A stretch of 64,000 nucleotides of DNA, taken from Aquincola tertiaricarbonis. GTDB lineage: Bacteria > Pseudomonadota > Gammaproteobacteria > Burkholderiales > Burkholderiaceae_C. The notes under the pieces were generated by a model. It was given only the letters and a program-made list of their open reading frames with translations. It had not been told where the DNA came from and did not search any database. This document shows positions 27,123 to 36,188 of the stretch, one piece after another. The DNA lies in contig NZ_CP097635.1 of assembly GCF_023573145.1 (NCBI RefSeq), positions 1,674,001 through 1,738,000 on the forward strand, given 5' to 3'. Numbering within the stretch: position 1 is the first letter of the stretch; every line of letters starts with the position of its first letter. The position numbers and the translations under genes were made by a program.

Positions 27123-28351
27123 GGTGTGGTGGTCTCCTGCTTGGTGGGTGTGGGGGCGCCGGGCGCCAGGGCCTGCAGCACCGCCTGGGTGTCGGCGCCC
27201 AGCGTGGGCGCGGCATGGTCGTAGCGCACCGGGGTCTTGGACAGGCGCAGCGGGCTGGCCACGCCGGGCACGGTGCCCAGCTGTGCATGCGGCAGTTCCA
27301 CACGCAGGCCGCGCGCCACCACGTGGGGGTCGGCGAACACCTGTTCCAGCGTGTTGATCGGGCCGCAGGGCACGTTGGCCGCCTCCAGCAGCGTGATCCA
27401 TTCGGCGGTGCTGCGCATCACGGTGGCCTGCCGCAGCAGCGGCACCAGCGTGGCGCGGTGGCGCACGCGCGCGGCATTGGTGGCAAAGCGTTCATCGGCG
27501 GCCCACCCGGGGTGGCCGGCCACGCGGCAGAAGGCCGCGAACTGCGTGTCGTTGCCCACCGCCAGGATCAGGTCGCCATCGGCCGTGGGAAAGCTCTGGT
27601 ACGGCACGATGCTGGGATGGGCGTTGCCCAGCCGCGCCGGTGACTGGCCGGTGACCAGGTAGTTCATCGCCTGGTTGGCCAGGCAGGACACCTGCACGTC
27701 CAGCAGCGCCAGGTCCACGTGCTGGCCCTGGCCGGAGCGGTCGCGCCAGGCCAGCGCCGCCAGGATGCCGGTGACTGCATGCAGGCCGGTGAGCACGTCG
27801 GTGAGGGCGACGCCTACCTTCATCGGCCCCGCGCCGGGTTCACCATCGGGCACGCCGGTCAGGCTCATCAGGCCGCCCAGGCCCTGGATCATGAAGTCGT
27901 AGCCGGGGCGCTGCGCGTAGGGGCCGGTCTGCCCGAAGCCGGTGATCGAGCAGTACACCAGCCGCGGGTTCAGGGCCGACAGGCTGGCGTAGTCCAGCCC
28001 GTATTTGGCCAGGCCGCCCACCTTGAAGTTCTCGATCAGCACGTCCGACTGCAGCACCAGCGCCCGCACGGCGGCCTGGCCTTCGGCCGTGGCGATGTCG
28101 AGTGCCACCGACCGCTTGTTGCGGTTGGCGCACAGGAAGTAGGCCGACTCGCGGTGCGCGCCCGCTTCATCGGCCACGAAGGGCGGCCCCCAGCCGCGTG
28201 TGTCGTCGCCATGCGCGGGGTGCTCGATCTTCAGCACCTCGGCGCCCAGGTCGGCCAGCATCTGGCTGGCCCAGGGCCCGGCCAGCACGCGCGAAAGGTC
28301 GAGCACGCGCAGGTGCTGCAGCGAACGGGGAGAAGGCCGGTCTTGTGTCAT
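27119..28351 (-). CDS. CaiB/BaiF-type family III CoA-transferase
   Basis: This ORF encodes 410 residues. Family III features are LRVLDLSRVLAGPWASQMLA, GAEVLKIEHP and the catalytic Asp in KVGVALTDVLTG. It moves CoA between carboxylic acids. It is the first gene of the operon CoA-transferase, FAH, Bug, VOC, tautomerase. It probably activates the imported acid or a cleavage product as a thioester (inference). Confidence 0.95.
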   Translation of the reverse strand: MTQDRPSPRSLQHLRVLDLSRVLAGPWASQMLADLGAEVLKIEHPAHGDDTRGWGPPFVADEAGAHRESAYFLCANRNKRSVALDIATAEGQAAVRALVLQSDVLIENFKVGGLAKYGLDYASLSALNPRLVYCSITGFGQTGPYAQRPGYDFMIQGLGGLMSLTGVPDGEPGAGPMKVGVALTDVLTGLHAVTGILAALAWRDRSGQGQHVDLALLDVQVSCLANQAMNYLVTGQSPARLGNAHPSIVPYQSFPTADGDLILAVGNDTQFAAFCRVAGHPGWAADERFATNAARVRHRATLVPLLRQATVMRSTAEWITLLEAANVPCGPINTLEQVFADPHVVARGLRVELPHAQLGTVPGVASPLRLSKTPVRYDHAAPTLGADTQAVLQALAPGAPTPTKQETTTP

Positions 28352-28425
28352 CTATACGGTTTGGTCAAGTGGCGTGTGCACTCTAGGGGCGGCCCCCTGG
28401 GAGAACAATCGATTTGTTTTCACTC

Positions 28426-28448
28426 ACCTGTGCATCAAACTCACAGGT
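28426..28448. promoter_or_regulatory. Probable LysR operator (T-N11-A dyad)
   Basis: Perfect 7-bp arms ACCTGTG and CACAGGT are separated by 9 bases and contain a T-N11-A core (T28431, A28443). The dyad lies in the divergent gap between the CoA-transferase operon and the LysR gene, as expected for LysR auto- and target control. Confidence 0.6.
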
Positions 28449-28476
28449 CAGCGCTCTACCTTCGCCCCTCCACCGC

Positions 28477-29376
28477 ATGCGACGCACCATTCCCAACACC
28501 GCCGCGCTCACCGCCTTCGAGGCCGCGGCCCGCCATTCCAACTTCACCGCCGCGGCCAACGAGCTGTCGCTCACGCAGGGCGCGGTGTGCCGGCAGGTGG
28601 CCTCGCTGGAGGCTTTTCTGCGCACCAAGCTGTTCCGCCGCTCAGGCCGCGGTGTGGTGTTGACCGATGCAGGCGTGGCCTACCAGCGGCAGATCGCGCG
28701 CCACCTGGACCAGGTGGAGCGCGACACGCTGGACCTGATGGCCCACCAGGGCCGCGGCGGCTCGATCGAACTGGGCATCGTGCCCACCTTCGGCACTCGC
28801 TGGCTGCTGCCGCGCCTGCCCGACTTCGCGCGCCGCCACCCGGACATCACCATCAACCTGTCCAGCCGCACGCGGCCGTTCCTGTTCCAGGACAGCGGGC
28901 TCGATGCGTCCATCTTCGCGGGCGACGGCTTGTGGCCGGGTGCCACGGTGGAGTACCTGATGCCCGAGTCGCTGGTGCCGGTGTGCAGTCCGGCGCTCAT
29001 CCATCCCCGCAAGCGGCTCACGCCGCAGCAACTGGCCAGGCTGCCCCTGATCCAGCAGAGCACGCGGCCTTATGCCTGGCGGCACTGGTTCGATTCGGTG
29101 GGCCTGCGCTCGCCGGTGGACCTGGTGGGGCCGCGCTACGAGCTGTTCTCGATGTCGCTGCAGGCGGCCATGGTGGGCCTGGGCGTGGCCCTGGTGCCCG
29201 AGTACGACCTGGCCGACGAACTGGCCGCCGGCCGCCTGGTGGTGCCGGTGGACCACCGCTGCCCGAGCGACCGGGCGTACTACTTCGCAGCGCCCGAGAA
29301 CAAGGGCGCCGACGGGCTGCTCACGCTGTTCCGCGCCTGGCTGGTGGAGCAGGCGCGGCAGGTGGCGGCTGTCTAG
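28477..29376 (+). CDS. LysR-family regulator (GcvA-like)
   Basis: This ORF encodes 299 residues. The N-terminal winged HTH is of GcvA type (NTAALTAFEAAARHSNFTAA, then LSLTQGAVCRQVASLE), followed by the periplasmic-binding-like effector domain (IELGIVPTFGTRWLLPRLPD). ATG 28477 matches family starts. It is divergent from the CoA-transferase operon with a T-N11-A dyad between them, so it is the likely activator of that operon. Its stop overlaps the next convergent gene by 4 bases. Confidence 0.94.
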   Translation: MRRTIPNTAALTAFEAAARHSNFTAAANELSLTQGAVCRQVASLEAFLRTKLFRRSGRGVVLTDAGVAYQRQIARHLDQVERDTLDLMAHQGRGGSIELGIVPTFGTRWLLPRLPDFARRHPDITINLSSRTRPFLFQDSGLDASIFAGDGLWPGATVEYLMPESLVPVCSPALIHPRKRLTPQQLARLPLIQQSTRPYAWRHWFDSVGLRSPVDLVGPRYELFSMSLQAAMVGLGVALVPEYDLADELAAGRLVVPVDHRCPSDRAYYFAAPENKGADGLLTLFRAWLVEQARQVAAV

Positions 29377-29567
29377 TTGTGGGAACCGCGCTTGGATTCT
29401 TCGGCCTGGCCGCGCTGGGCCGAGCCCTTCTTGTGCGTGGGCAGCGGCGTACCGGTGGGCGCCGGGTCCTGGCCGGTGCCGGTGTTGTTGATGCGCTCGG
29501 CCATCCAGTCGTTGGCGGTGTGTTCGTCGGTGGGCGGTTGCTGCACGGGCAGGTTGCGTTGCGTCAT
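29373..29567 (-). CDS. Small hydrophilic hypothetical protein
   Basis: This ORF encodes 64 residues. It is disordered and polar, with NDWMAERINNTGTGQDP in the middle and a basic tail. GGAGA precedes ATG 29567 at good spacing. A sigma-54-like promoter (29597-29612) lies at the right distance upstream. No family is recognised. It may be a stress- or nitrogen-responsive small protein; that is inference from the promoter only. Confidence 0.65.
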   Translation of the reverse strand: MTQRNLPVQQPPTDEHTANDWMAERINNTGTGQDPAPTGTPLPTHKKGSAQRGQAEESKRGSHN

Positions 29568-29596
29568 GGTTTTCTCCAGTTCGGAAACCTTGCTTC

Positions 29597-29612
29597 GGCA
29601 ATCGTTGTGCCG
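29597..29612 (-). promoter_or_regulatory. Candidate sigma-54 promoter for the 64-residue gene
   Basis: On the minus strand the sequence reads CGGCACAACGATTGCC, against consensus TGGCACG-N4-TTGC. GG and GC are separated by exactly 10 bases; there are two mismatches in the -24 box. The predicted start near 29586 gives a 19-base leader containing the GGAGA ribosome site. Confidence 0.45.
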
Positions 29613-29660
29613 TCGGTGCGAGACTTGCGGGCTCGACATCTGTTTCAGTGAGGAGCGTGC

Positions 29661-31109
29661 ATGACGACGAATGCCTACCGTGACACCCGGCTGCTGATCG
29701 ACAACGAATGGGTGGATGCCGCCGATGGCCGCACCCTGGACGTGCTGAACCCCGCCACCGGCAAGCCCATCGGCCGCGTGGCCCACGCCAGCCGTGCCGA
29801 CCTGGACAAGGCCCTGGCCGCCACCCAGCGCGGCTTCCAGGCCTGGCGCAACACCCCGGCGCACGAGCGTGCCGCCATCATGCGCAAGGCCGCCGGCCTG
29901 GTGCGTGAACGGGCCGATGCCATCGCACCGCTGATGACGATGGAGCAGGGCAAGCCGCTGGCCGAAGCCAAGGTCGAGGTGATGTCGGCCGCCGACATCA
30001 TCGAATGGTTCGCCGACGAAGGCCGCCGCACCTATGGCCGCATCGTGCCGGCCCGCAACCTGGCCGTGCGCCAGATGGTGCTGAAGGAAGCGGTGGGCCC
30101 GGTGGCCGCCTTCACGCCCTGGAACTTCCCGATCAACCAGGTGGTGCGCAAGCTGTCGGCGGCGCTGGCCACCGGCTGCTCCTTCCTGGTCAAGGCACCG
30201 GAAGAAACCCCGGCTTCGCCGGCCGCGCTGCTGCAGGCCTTCGTCGATGCCGGCCTGCCCGCCGGCGTGGTGGGCCTGGTGTTCGGCAACCCGGCCGAGA
30301 TCTCCAGCTACCTCATCGCCCATCCGGTCATCCGCAAGGTCACCTTCACCGGCTCCACCCCCGTGGGCAAGGAACTGGCGGCGCTGGTCGGCCAGCACAT
30401 GAAGCGCGTGACCATGGAACTGGGCGGCCATGCACCGGTCATCGTGGCCGAGGATGCCGACGTCGACCTGGCCATCAAGGCCCTGGCCGGCGCCAAGTTC
30501 CGCAACGCGGGCCAGGTGTGCATCTCGCCCACCCGCTTCCTGGTGCACAACCACATCAAGGAACGCTTCATCGACGGCTTTGCCGCCCGTGTGCAGGGGC
30601 TGAAGGTGGGCGACGGCCTGGCCGACGGCACCACGCTGGGCCCCTTGGCCAACGCGCGCCGCATCAGTGCCATGACCAAGGTGATGGAAGACGCGCGCCA
30701 GAAGGGCGCCCGCATCGTCACCGGCGGTGAGCGTGTGGGCAGCGAAGGCAACTTCTTCGCGCCCACGCTGCTGGCCGACGTGCCGCTGGACGCCGACGTG
30801 TTCAACAACGAGCCCTTCGGCCCGGTGGCCGCGGTTCGTGGTGTCGATTCGCTGGAAGAGGCCATCGCCGAAGCCAACCGCCTGCCCTTCGGCCTGGCGA
30901 GCTACGCGTTCACCCGCTCGCTGTCCAACGCCCACAAGCTGTCGCAAGACCTGGAAGTGGGCATGCTGTGGGTCAACCAGCCCGCCGCCCCCTGGCCCGA
31001 AATGCCCTTCGGCGGCGTCAAGGACTCCGGCTACGGCTCGGAAGGCGGCCCCGAGGCGCTGGAGCCGTACCTGGTGACGAAGTCGGTGGCGATCCTCAAC
31101 GCGGATTGA
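29661..31109 (+). CDS. gabD: NAD(P)-dependent succinate-semialdehyde dehydrogenase
   Basis: This ORF encodes 482 residues, typical of the aldehyde dehydrogenase superfamily. The general-base Glu is in [10 protein letters not shown], the catalytic Cys in [12 protein letters not shown], and the oxyanion Asn and cofactor region in [10 protein letters not shown] and [10 protein letters not shown]. It is closest to GabD/succinate-semialdehyde and related semialdehyde dehydrogenases. SD GAGGAG precedes the ATG. It is monocistronic, ending just before the intergenic repeat. The exact aldehyde is inference. Confidence 0.88.
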   Translation: MTTNAYRDTRLLIDNEWVDAADGRTLDVLNPATGKPIGRVAHASRADLDKALAATQRGFQAWRNTPAHERAAIMRKAAGLVRERADAIAPLMTMEQGKPLAEAKVEVMSAADIIEWFADEGRRTYGRIVPARNLAVRQMVLKEAVGPVAAFTPWNFPINQVVRKLSAALATGCSFLVKAPEETPASPAALLQAFVDAGLPAGVVGLVFGNPAEISSYLIAHPVIRKVTFTGSTPVGKELAALVGQHMKRVTMELGGHAPVIVAEDADVDLAIKALAGAKFRNAGQVCISPTRFLVHNHIKERFIDGFAARVQGLKVGDGLADGTTLGPLANARRISAMTKVMEDARQKGARIVTGGERVGSEGNFFAPTLLADVPLDADVFNNEPFGPVAAVRGVDSLEEAIAEANRLPFGLASYAFTRSLSNAHKLSQDLEVGMLWVNQPAAPWPEMPFGGVKDSGYGSEGGPEALEPYLVTKSVAILNAD

Positions 31110-31113
31110 CGTA

Positions 31114-31179
31114 GGGCCCCCAAGCTCACTGCGTTCGCGGCCCCCCGAGGGGTCGCGCCCGACCTTGGGGCGGCCCGGC
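31114..31179. repeat. GC-rich inverted-repeat element between convergent genes
   Basis: Outer arms GGGCCCCCAAG and CTTGGGGCGGCCC enclose an inner CCCCCCGAGGGG hairpin. The pattern (CCCCAAG...CCCCGAGGGG...CTTGGGG) is one I know as a common intergenic repeat in Comamonadaceae and Rubrivivax-type genomes. It lies between convergent stops and probably works as a two-way terminator. The hybrid kinase stop lies inside it, so its last 18 codons are repeat-derived. Confidence 0.7.
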
Positions 31180-33237
31180 GGTCGGGCCTTCCAGCAGGCC
31201 CTTCACGCGCGCCAGCAATGCCTCCAGCGTGAAGGGCTTGACCAGCACGTCCATGCCGGCCGCCAGGTCAGCGGCGCCGAGCGCTGCGTTGTCGGCATAG
31301 CCGGTGATGAACAGCACCCGCAGCCGGGGCCGCAGGGCCACGGCGGCGTCGGCCAGTTGGCGGCCGTTGAGCCCGCCCGGCAGGCCGACGTCGGTGACCA
31401 GCAGGTCGAAGGGCTGCTCCGTCTGCAGCAGGCCCAGCGCACGCGGGCCGTCTTCCATCGCGGTGACGGTCAGGCCCTGCTCGCGCAGGGCCTCCACCAC
31501 CAGCATGCGCACTTCTGCGTTGTCTTCCACCACCAGGGCCTGGCCGTCCAGCTTCGGCCCGGCGGCGTGGGTGGAAGAGGCCGCCACCGCGGGCGCCGGC
31601 TGCGCCACCGAGGCGTTGCTGCGCGGCAGCAGGATGCGCACCGTGGTGCCCTGGCCCGGCGCCGAATCGATTTGCACCTGCCCGCCCGACTGGCGGGCAA
31701 AGCCGTACACCATCGACAGGCCCAGTCCCGTGCCGCGGCCGATGGGCTTGGTGGTGAAGAACGGGTCGAACGCCCGCGCCACCACCTCCGGCGGCATGCC
31801 GGTGCCGGTGTCGGTCACGCTCAGCGCCACGTAGTCGCCGGCCGGCAGGTCCAGCGCGGCAGCTTCGTCGGCCAGCTGCAGGTTGGCCAGCGTCAGCTGC
31901 AGCCGGCCGCCGTCGGGCATCGCGTCCCGGGCATTGATGCACAGGTTCAGCAGTGCGCTTTCCAGCTGGTCGGCGTCCACGCGCGTGAGCCACAGGCCGG
32001 GTGCGGGCGCATGCTGCAGCTCGATGCCGGGGCCCAGCGATCGGTGGATCAGCTCTTCCATGCCCGCCACCAGCTCGTTCAGGTCGGTGGGGCGGGGCGC
32101 CAGCGTCTGCCGGCGCGAGAAGGCCAGCAGGCGGTGGGTAAGCGTGGCCGCCCGCCGCGCGGCGCCGCGGGCCGAGGTGATGTAGCGGCCCAGCTCTCCA
32201 TGGCGGCCGCGGTCGATCAGGCGCTCCATCAGCTGCAGGCTGCCGGTGATGCCCTGCAGCAGGTTGTTGAAGTCGTGCGCCAGCCCGCCGGTGAGCTGGC
32301 CCACCGCTTCCATCTTCTGGCTGTGGCGCAGCATCTCCTCGGTGCGGCGCAGCGCATCGGCCTGCTCGCGCTCGGCCGTCACGTCGCGGCCGACGGCACT
32401 CAGCGCACCGTCGCCCGGCGTCGCCGTCCACGAGATCCAGCGGTAGCTGCCATCGCGGTGGCGCATGCGGTTGTCGAAGCGGTGCAGCGCATGGCCCTGG
32501 GCCAGCTGCTGCAGCTGCGCCAGGCTGGCTTGCCGGTCGTCGTCGTGCACCAGCTGCATCACGTCGGCGCCCAGGGTCTCGTCCTCGCGCCAGCCCAGCA
32601 GCTGGGTCCAGGCCGGGTTCACCGCCAGCACCACGCCGTCCAGCCGCGCCACCAGCATCAGGTCGGAGCTGAGCTGCCACAGCCGGTTGCGGTCGGCGGT
32701 GCGCTCGGCCACCTGGCGCTCCAGCGAGGCGGCCGCCTCGGTCAGCCGCTGCTCGGCCAGCATCTTGCCGGTGGTTTCCAGCGCGGTGTCCAGCATGCCC
32801 AGCACCTGGCCGCGCTCGTCGCGCACCGGGCTGTAGCAGAAGGTGAACCAGGCCTGCTCGGGCCGGCCATGGCGCTCGACCACCAGCGGCAGGTCTTCCA
32901 CGAAGGTGGCCTCACCGGCGTAGGCGCGCTCCAGCAGCGGCCGGATGTCGGGCCACACCTCGGCCCACACCTCGTCGATCGGCTTGCCCAGCGGCGCCGG
33001 CTTGTTGCCCAGCATCGGCCGGTAGGCGTCGTTGTAGAGCAGGGTGCGCTGCGGCCCCCAGGCCATGCACTGCGGAAAGCTGGAGGCCAGCATCATGTTC
33101 ACGGCCACCCGCAACACCACCGGCCAGCCCGCCGTCGGCCCCAGCACATGTGTCGACCAGTCGAACGCGCGGAACTCCGCGGCCATGCGGCTGTCGCCGG
33201 CCGGGAAGTCGTCGGGGGTGGGGGCTGGCGTGGGCAA
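31126..33237 (-). CDS. Soluble PAS hybrid histidine kinase with receiver
   Basis: This ORF encodes up to 703 residues (TTG start; ATG 33186 gives 686). There is no membrane segment. The PAS-like sensor domains are [17 protein letters not shown] and, at about residues 184-285, [20 protein letters not shown]. HisKA follows with H321 ([13 protein letters not shown]), then HATPase ([36 protein letters not shown]) and a C-terminal receiver ([30 protein letters not shown]). It is probably a cytoplasmic redox or light/small-molecule sensor. The C-terminal tail runs into the intergenic repeat. Confidence 0.92.
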   Translation of the reverse strand: MPTPAPTPDDFPAGDSRMAAEFRAFDWSTHVLGPTAGWPVVLRVAVNMMLASSFPQCMAWGPQRTLLYNDAYRPMLGNKPAPLGKPIDEVWAEVWPDIRPLLERAYAGEATFVEDLPLVVERHGRPEQAWFTFCYSPVRDERGQVLGMLDTALETTGKMLAEQRLTEAAASLERQVAERTADRNRLWQLSSDLMLVARLDGVVLAVNPAWTQLLGWREDETLGADVMQLVHDDDRQASLAQLQQLAQGHALHRFDNRMRHRDGSYRWISWTATPGDGALSAVGRDVTAEREQADALRRTEEMLRHSQKMEAVGQLTGGLAHDFNNLLQGITGSLQLMERLIDRGRHGELGRYITSARGAARRAATLTHRLLAFSRRQTLAPRPTDLNELVAGMEELIHRSLGPGIELQHAPAPGLWLTRVDADQLESALLNLCINARDAMPDGGRLQLTLANLQLADEAAALDLPAGDYVALSVTDTGTGMPPEVVARAFDPFFTTKPIGRGTGLGLSMVYGFARQSGGQVQIDSAPGQGTTVRILLPRSNASVAQPAPAVAASSTHAAGPKLDGQALVVEDNAEVRMLVVEALREQGLTVTAMEDGPRALGLLQTEQPFDLLVTDVGLPGGLNGRQLADAAVALRPRLRVLFITGYADNAALGAADLAAGMDVLVKPFTLEALLARVKGLLEGPTAGPPQGRARPLGGPRTQ

Positions 33238-33330
33238 TGGGTGTAACAGGGTGGGCCTGCGCCGATTGTGGCGGCAATGGCCGCCACCGCGAGCGTCCGC
33301 GCCGCACCCGCCCAGGCCCTGCCCGAGCGG

Positions 33331-34308
33331 TCACTCCACCGTGATCGCGCGTGCCTTCACCAGCTTGGCCATGCGATCCAGCTCGCCGGCCACGAAGCGC
33401 GCGGCCTCGTTCGCGTCCCCGCGGAAGGGTTCGCCCCCCAGCGCCGTGATGCGCTCGCGCACCTCGGGTGCGGCCATCGCCTGGCGCACCGCGGCCTGCA
33501 GCCGTTCGACCACGGCATCGGGCGTGCCCACCGGAGCAAACAGGCCGTTCCACTCATAGCTCTCGAAGCCGGCCACGCCAGCCTGTGCCACGGTGGGCAC
33601 ATCGGGCAGGGCCTTTGAACGTTCACGGCCGGTGACGGCGAGCGCACGCAGTCTTCCGCTCTGGATGTGGCCCAGCGTGGAAGCGACGTTGCCGAAGAAC
33701 ACCGGCACCTGGCCGCCCATCACGTCGTTCAACGCGGGACCCCCGCCCTTGTACGGCACATGCATCATCTGCACACCGGCGCTCTGCTCGAACAGCACGC
33801 CAGCCAGATGCTGGGCCGAGCCGTTGCCGGAGGAGGCGAAGGCCACGGAGTCGGGCGCCTTGCGCGCCGCCGTCACCAGCTCGGCCACGGTGCGCGCCGA
33901 GAAGCCGGGGTTCACCAGCACCACGTTCGGGAACAGGGCCGTCACGGCGATGGTGCGGAAGGCTTTGCCGCCCTTGTAGGGCGAGGCCGGGAACAGCGTG
34001 GGCGTGACCGCGTATGACGATGCGTCGAACAGCAGCGTGTAGCCGTCGGCAGGAGCGCGCGTGACCGCTCCTGCAGCCAACTGGCCGCTACCGCCGGGCC
34101 GGTTCTCGACGATCACCGGCTGGCCCAGCGCCTCACCCAGCCGGGGGCCGATCAGCCGCGCCATGATGTCGGCGCCACCGCCGGGCGGGTAGGACACGAC
34201 GAGCGTCACCGGTTTGGTGGGCCAGGCCTGCGCCAGTGCCGAGGTGATGGGCAGCCAGGCGGTCAAGGCGCAGACCGCGCTGGTCAGCAGGACACGTTTT
34301 TTGATCAT
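33331..34308 (-). CDS. Bug/TctC-family substrate-binding protein
   Basis: This ORF encodes 325 residues. The signal peptide is MIKKRVLLTSAVCALTAW, with cleavage after ALAQA, and the mature start AWPTKPVTLVVSYPPGGGAD is diagnostic. GGAGA precedes ATG 34308, which overlaps the amidohydrolase stop (ATGA). The pair is one operon: the binding protein should capture a carboxylate whose lactone or pyrone form the hydrolase opens. TctA/TctB partners are elsewhere. Confidence 0.94.
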   Translation of the reverse strand: MIKKRVLLTSAVCALTAWLPITSALAQAWPTKPVTLVVSYPPGGGADIMARLIGPRLGEALGQPVIVENRPGGSGQLAAGAVTRAPADGYTLLFDASSYAVTPTLFPASPYKGGKAFRTIAVTALFPNVVLVNPGFSARTVAELVTAARKAPDSVAFASSGNGSAQHLAGVLFEQSAGVQMMHVPYKGGGPALNDVMGGQVPVFFGNVASTLGHIQSGRLRALAVTGRERSKALPDVPTVAQAGVAGFESYEWNGLFAPVGTPDAVVERLQAAVRQAMAAPEVRERITALGGEPFRGDANEAARFVAGELDRMAKLVKARAITVE

Positions 34309-35192
34309 GAGGGTCTCCGTTGCGTGGCAGATGTGCCGTGATGGGCGCGTGCTGAATCAAATCGGAACAGGCGTGCCGGCGTGTGCAGCAGCACGGCCTG
34401 GCGATCGGCGGGCTCGGGCAGCCAGGTGTCCAGCAGGCGGCGCTGCGCCTGGAAATGGATGGACGACTCGAAAAGGGTATGGGGCCAGTCGCTGCCCCAC
34501 AGCAGGCGCTGCGGACCAAAGCGCGTGAGCAACAGCGGCATGGCAGCCTCTGCGATGGCCTCGCCGCCCGAGCGACCATCGCGGCCACCATTGCGGTAGG
34601 CGCCCGACAACTTGACCCACACCCGGCCCGTACCGGCCAGTGCCAGCAGATGCTGGAACCCGGGGTCCTGCACGCCCAAGCGCGGATCAGGCCGCCCGAA
34701 ATGGTCCACCACCACATCCAGGCCCGCTGCCAGCAACGGGTCCAGCACCGGCGCCAGCCGGGCGGCATGCTGGTGCACTTCAACGTGCCAGCGCAATTGC
34801 GCCAGTGCGGCCAGCAGGTGTCGCCAGTCCGGTGCCGCGAAGTCGGGTGCCGGCAGGTCGATCAGGTTGAGCCGGATGCCGACCACACCGGCGCGTTGCA
34901 TGTGAAGCAGCTCGTCGAGGTGGATGCCCGGTGCCACCACCGCCACACCGCGCAATTGACGCGGGTGGGCCTGCAGCGCTGCCAGCAGGTAGCCGTTGTC
35001 GGTGCCCAGGAAGCTGGGCTGCACCAGCACCCCGCCGTCCAGCCCGTGCGCGTGCAAGGTGGCCAGGTAGTCGGCAGGTGTGGCGTCATAGCCCTGCGGG
35101 GCGCGTCGCGGGTCCTGGATGGCGAGCTGCCGGGTGAAGACATGCGCGTGGCTGTCTATGCCGAAGGTGGGGGCGCTGTCCGCGGTGTGCAT
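34305..35192 (-). CDS. TIM-barrel amidohydrolase (2-pyrone-4,6-dicarboxylate lactonase-like)
   Basis: This ORF encodes 295 residues. Amidohydrolase-2 features are IDSHAHVF near the N-terminus, VDHFGRPD in the middle and LLWGSDWPH near residue 235. It resembles LigI, which hydrolyses the lactone of 2-pyrone-4,6-dicarboxylate, and other metal-light members of the family. It is the first gene of a two-gene operon with the Bug protein, divergent from a GntR regulator. Confidence 0.9.
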   Translation of the reverse strand: MHTADSAPTFGIDSHAHVFTRQLAIQDPRRAPQGYDATPADYLATLHAHGLDGGVLVQPSFLGTDNGYLLAALQAHPRQLRGVAVVAPGIHLDELLHMQRAGVVGIRLNLIDLPAPDFAAPDWRHLLAALAQLRWHVEVHQHAARLAPVLDPLLAAGLDVVVDHFGRPDPRLGVQDPGFQHLLALAGTGRVWVKLSGAYRNGGRDGRSGGEAIAEAAMPLLLTRFGPQRLLWGSDWPHTLFESSIHFQAQRRLLDTWLPEPADRQAVLLHTPARLFRFDSARAHHGTSATQRRPS

Positions 35193-35202
35193 GAGTCCGG
35201 TG

Positions 35203-35254
35203 TTGACTTCAGAATTGGTGTAGTCATCTATATAACTAGAACACTACTGTAGTG
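35203..35254. promoter_or_regulatory. Divergent promoter/operator region for the amidohydrolase and GntR genes
   Basis: This is an AT-rich island in a GC-rich genome. It has TTGACT (35203-35208) and, 18 bases on, TCTATA (35227-35232) on the plus strand. An imperfect dyad (TAGT...ACTA, 35221-35238) is followed by a perfect 13-bp palindrome CACTAC-T-GTAGTG (35242-35254). Both dyads are plausible GntR sites. Confidence 0.55.
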
Positions 35255-35346
35255 AGTCGCGCGGCTGGCGGCATCGGTGGAACTACGTGGCCCCCAGCCT
35301 GCCTGCTGCTAAAGTTCTTCGGCCCGCCTCCCCACCCGACGAATCG

Positions 35347-36081
35347 ATGAACCGCCTGTCGGCGCACGACGAACGCCTGCCGCTGTACCAACGACTGCGT
35401 GACGATCTGCTGCAGCGCATCGCTTCCGGTGAATGGGCGCCGGGCGCCGCCATTCCGACGGAGGCCGAGCTGACGCAGGCCTACGGCCTTGCCACCGGCA
35501 CAGTGCGCAAGGCCATCGACATGCTGGTGGCCGAAGGCGTGCTGGTGCGTGCCCAGGGCAAAGGCACGTTTGTGCGCCGGCCAGACTTCGGCAATTCGTT
35601 GTTTCGCTTTTTCCGCTTCCGCAGCCGCGCGGGCAGCGATGTACGGCCCAGCGCCCGGGTGCTGTCGCGCGCTCTGCGGGTGCCGCCGGCCGACGTGCGA
35701 CAGGCGCTCGGCATGGGCGACGAAGCCATGGGCATCTATCTGTCGCGGTTGCGCCTGATCGACGATCAGCCGGTGCTGGCCGAGGACATCTGGCTGCCAC
35801 GCGAGCGCTTCGAGCCGCTGGTGGAGATCAAGCTCAAGGATTTTCCCGATCTGCTGTACCCGCTGTACGAAACGAGCTGCCGGCAACTGGTCGCATCGGC
35901 CCGCGAGCGTCTGACCGTGGAGAGCGCGGGCAAGGCCATCGCAGACCGGCTGTCGCTCGCGCCGGGCGCCCCCGTGATCGCCGTGCAGCGGCTTGCATTC
36001 GACTTCGCTGGCACGCCCGTGGAGTGGCGATGCACACGCGGCGCGGGCGATGGGTTTCAGTACGAAGTGGACATCCGCTGA
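35347..36081 (+). CDS. GntR-family regulator, HutC/UTRA subfamily
   Basis: This ORF encodes 244 residues from ATG 35347. The winged HTH is PLYQRLRDDLLQRIASGEW, then AELTQAYGLATGTVRKAIDM and GKGTFVRRP. The C-terminal UTRA effector domain contains IYLSRLRLIDDQPVLAEDIW and VEWRCTRGAGDGFQYEV. It is divergent from the amidohydrolase/Bug operon and most likely represses it until a carboxylate ligand binds. The upstream frame from 35287 lacks family similarity. Confidence 0.93.
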   Translation: MNRLSAHDERLPLYQRLRDDLLQRIASGEWAPGAAIPTEAELTQAYGLATGTVRKAIDMLVAEGVLVRAQGKGTFVRRPDFGNSLFRFFRFRSRAGSDVRPSARVLSRALRVPPADVRQALGMGDEAMGIYLSRLRLIDDQPVLAEDIWLPRERFEPLVEIKLKDFPDLLYPLYETSCRQLVASARERLTVESAGKAIADRLSLAPGAPVIAVQRLAFDFAGTPVEWRCTRGAGDGFQYEVDIR

Positions 36082-36094
36082 AGACCAGGTTAAC

Positions 36095-36118
36095 CCTTAG
36101 GTCATCCACAGCCTAAAG
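36095..36118. promoter_or_regulatory. Inverted repeat upstream of the formate dehydrogenase operon
   Basis: Near-perfect 7-bp arms CCTTAGG and CCTAAAG (one mismatch) with a 10-base spacer, 70 bases before fdsG. It is a possible operator for the fds operon. No dedicated fds regulator gene is adjacent, so the binding factor is unknown. Confidence 0.4.
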
Positions 36119-36188
36119 CCCGGGCCGCCCCCGCCCTATTGCCCGCACCCCCGCCCGCCTCCTAGAGTGCGTGACCAGCGAGGTGACG

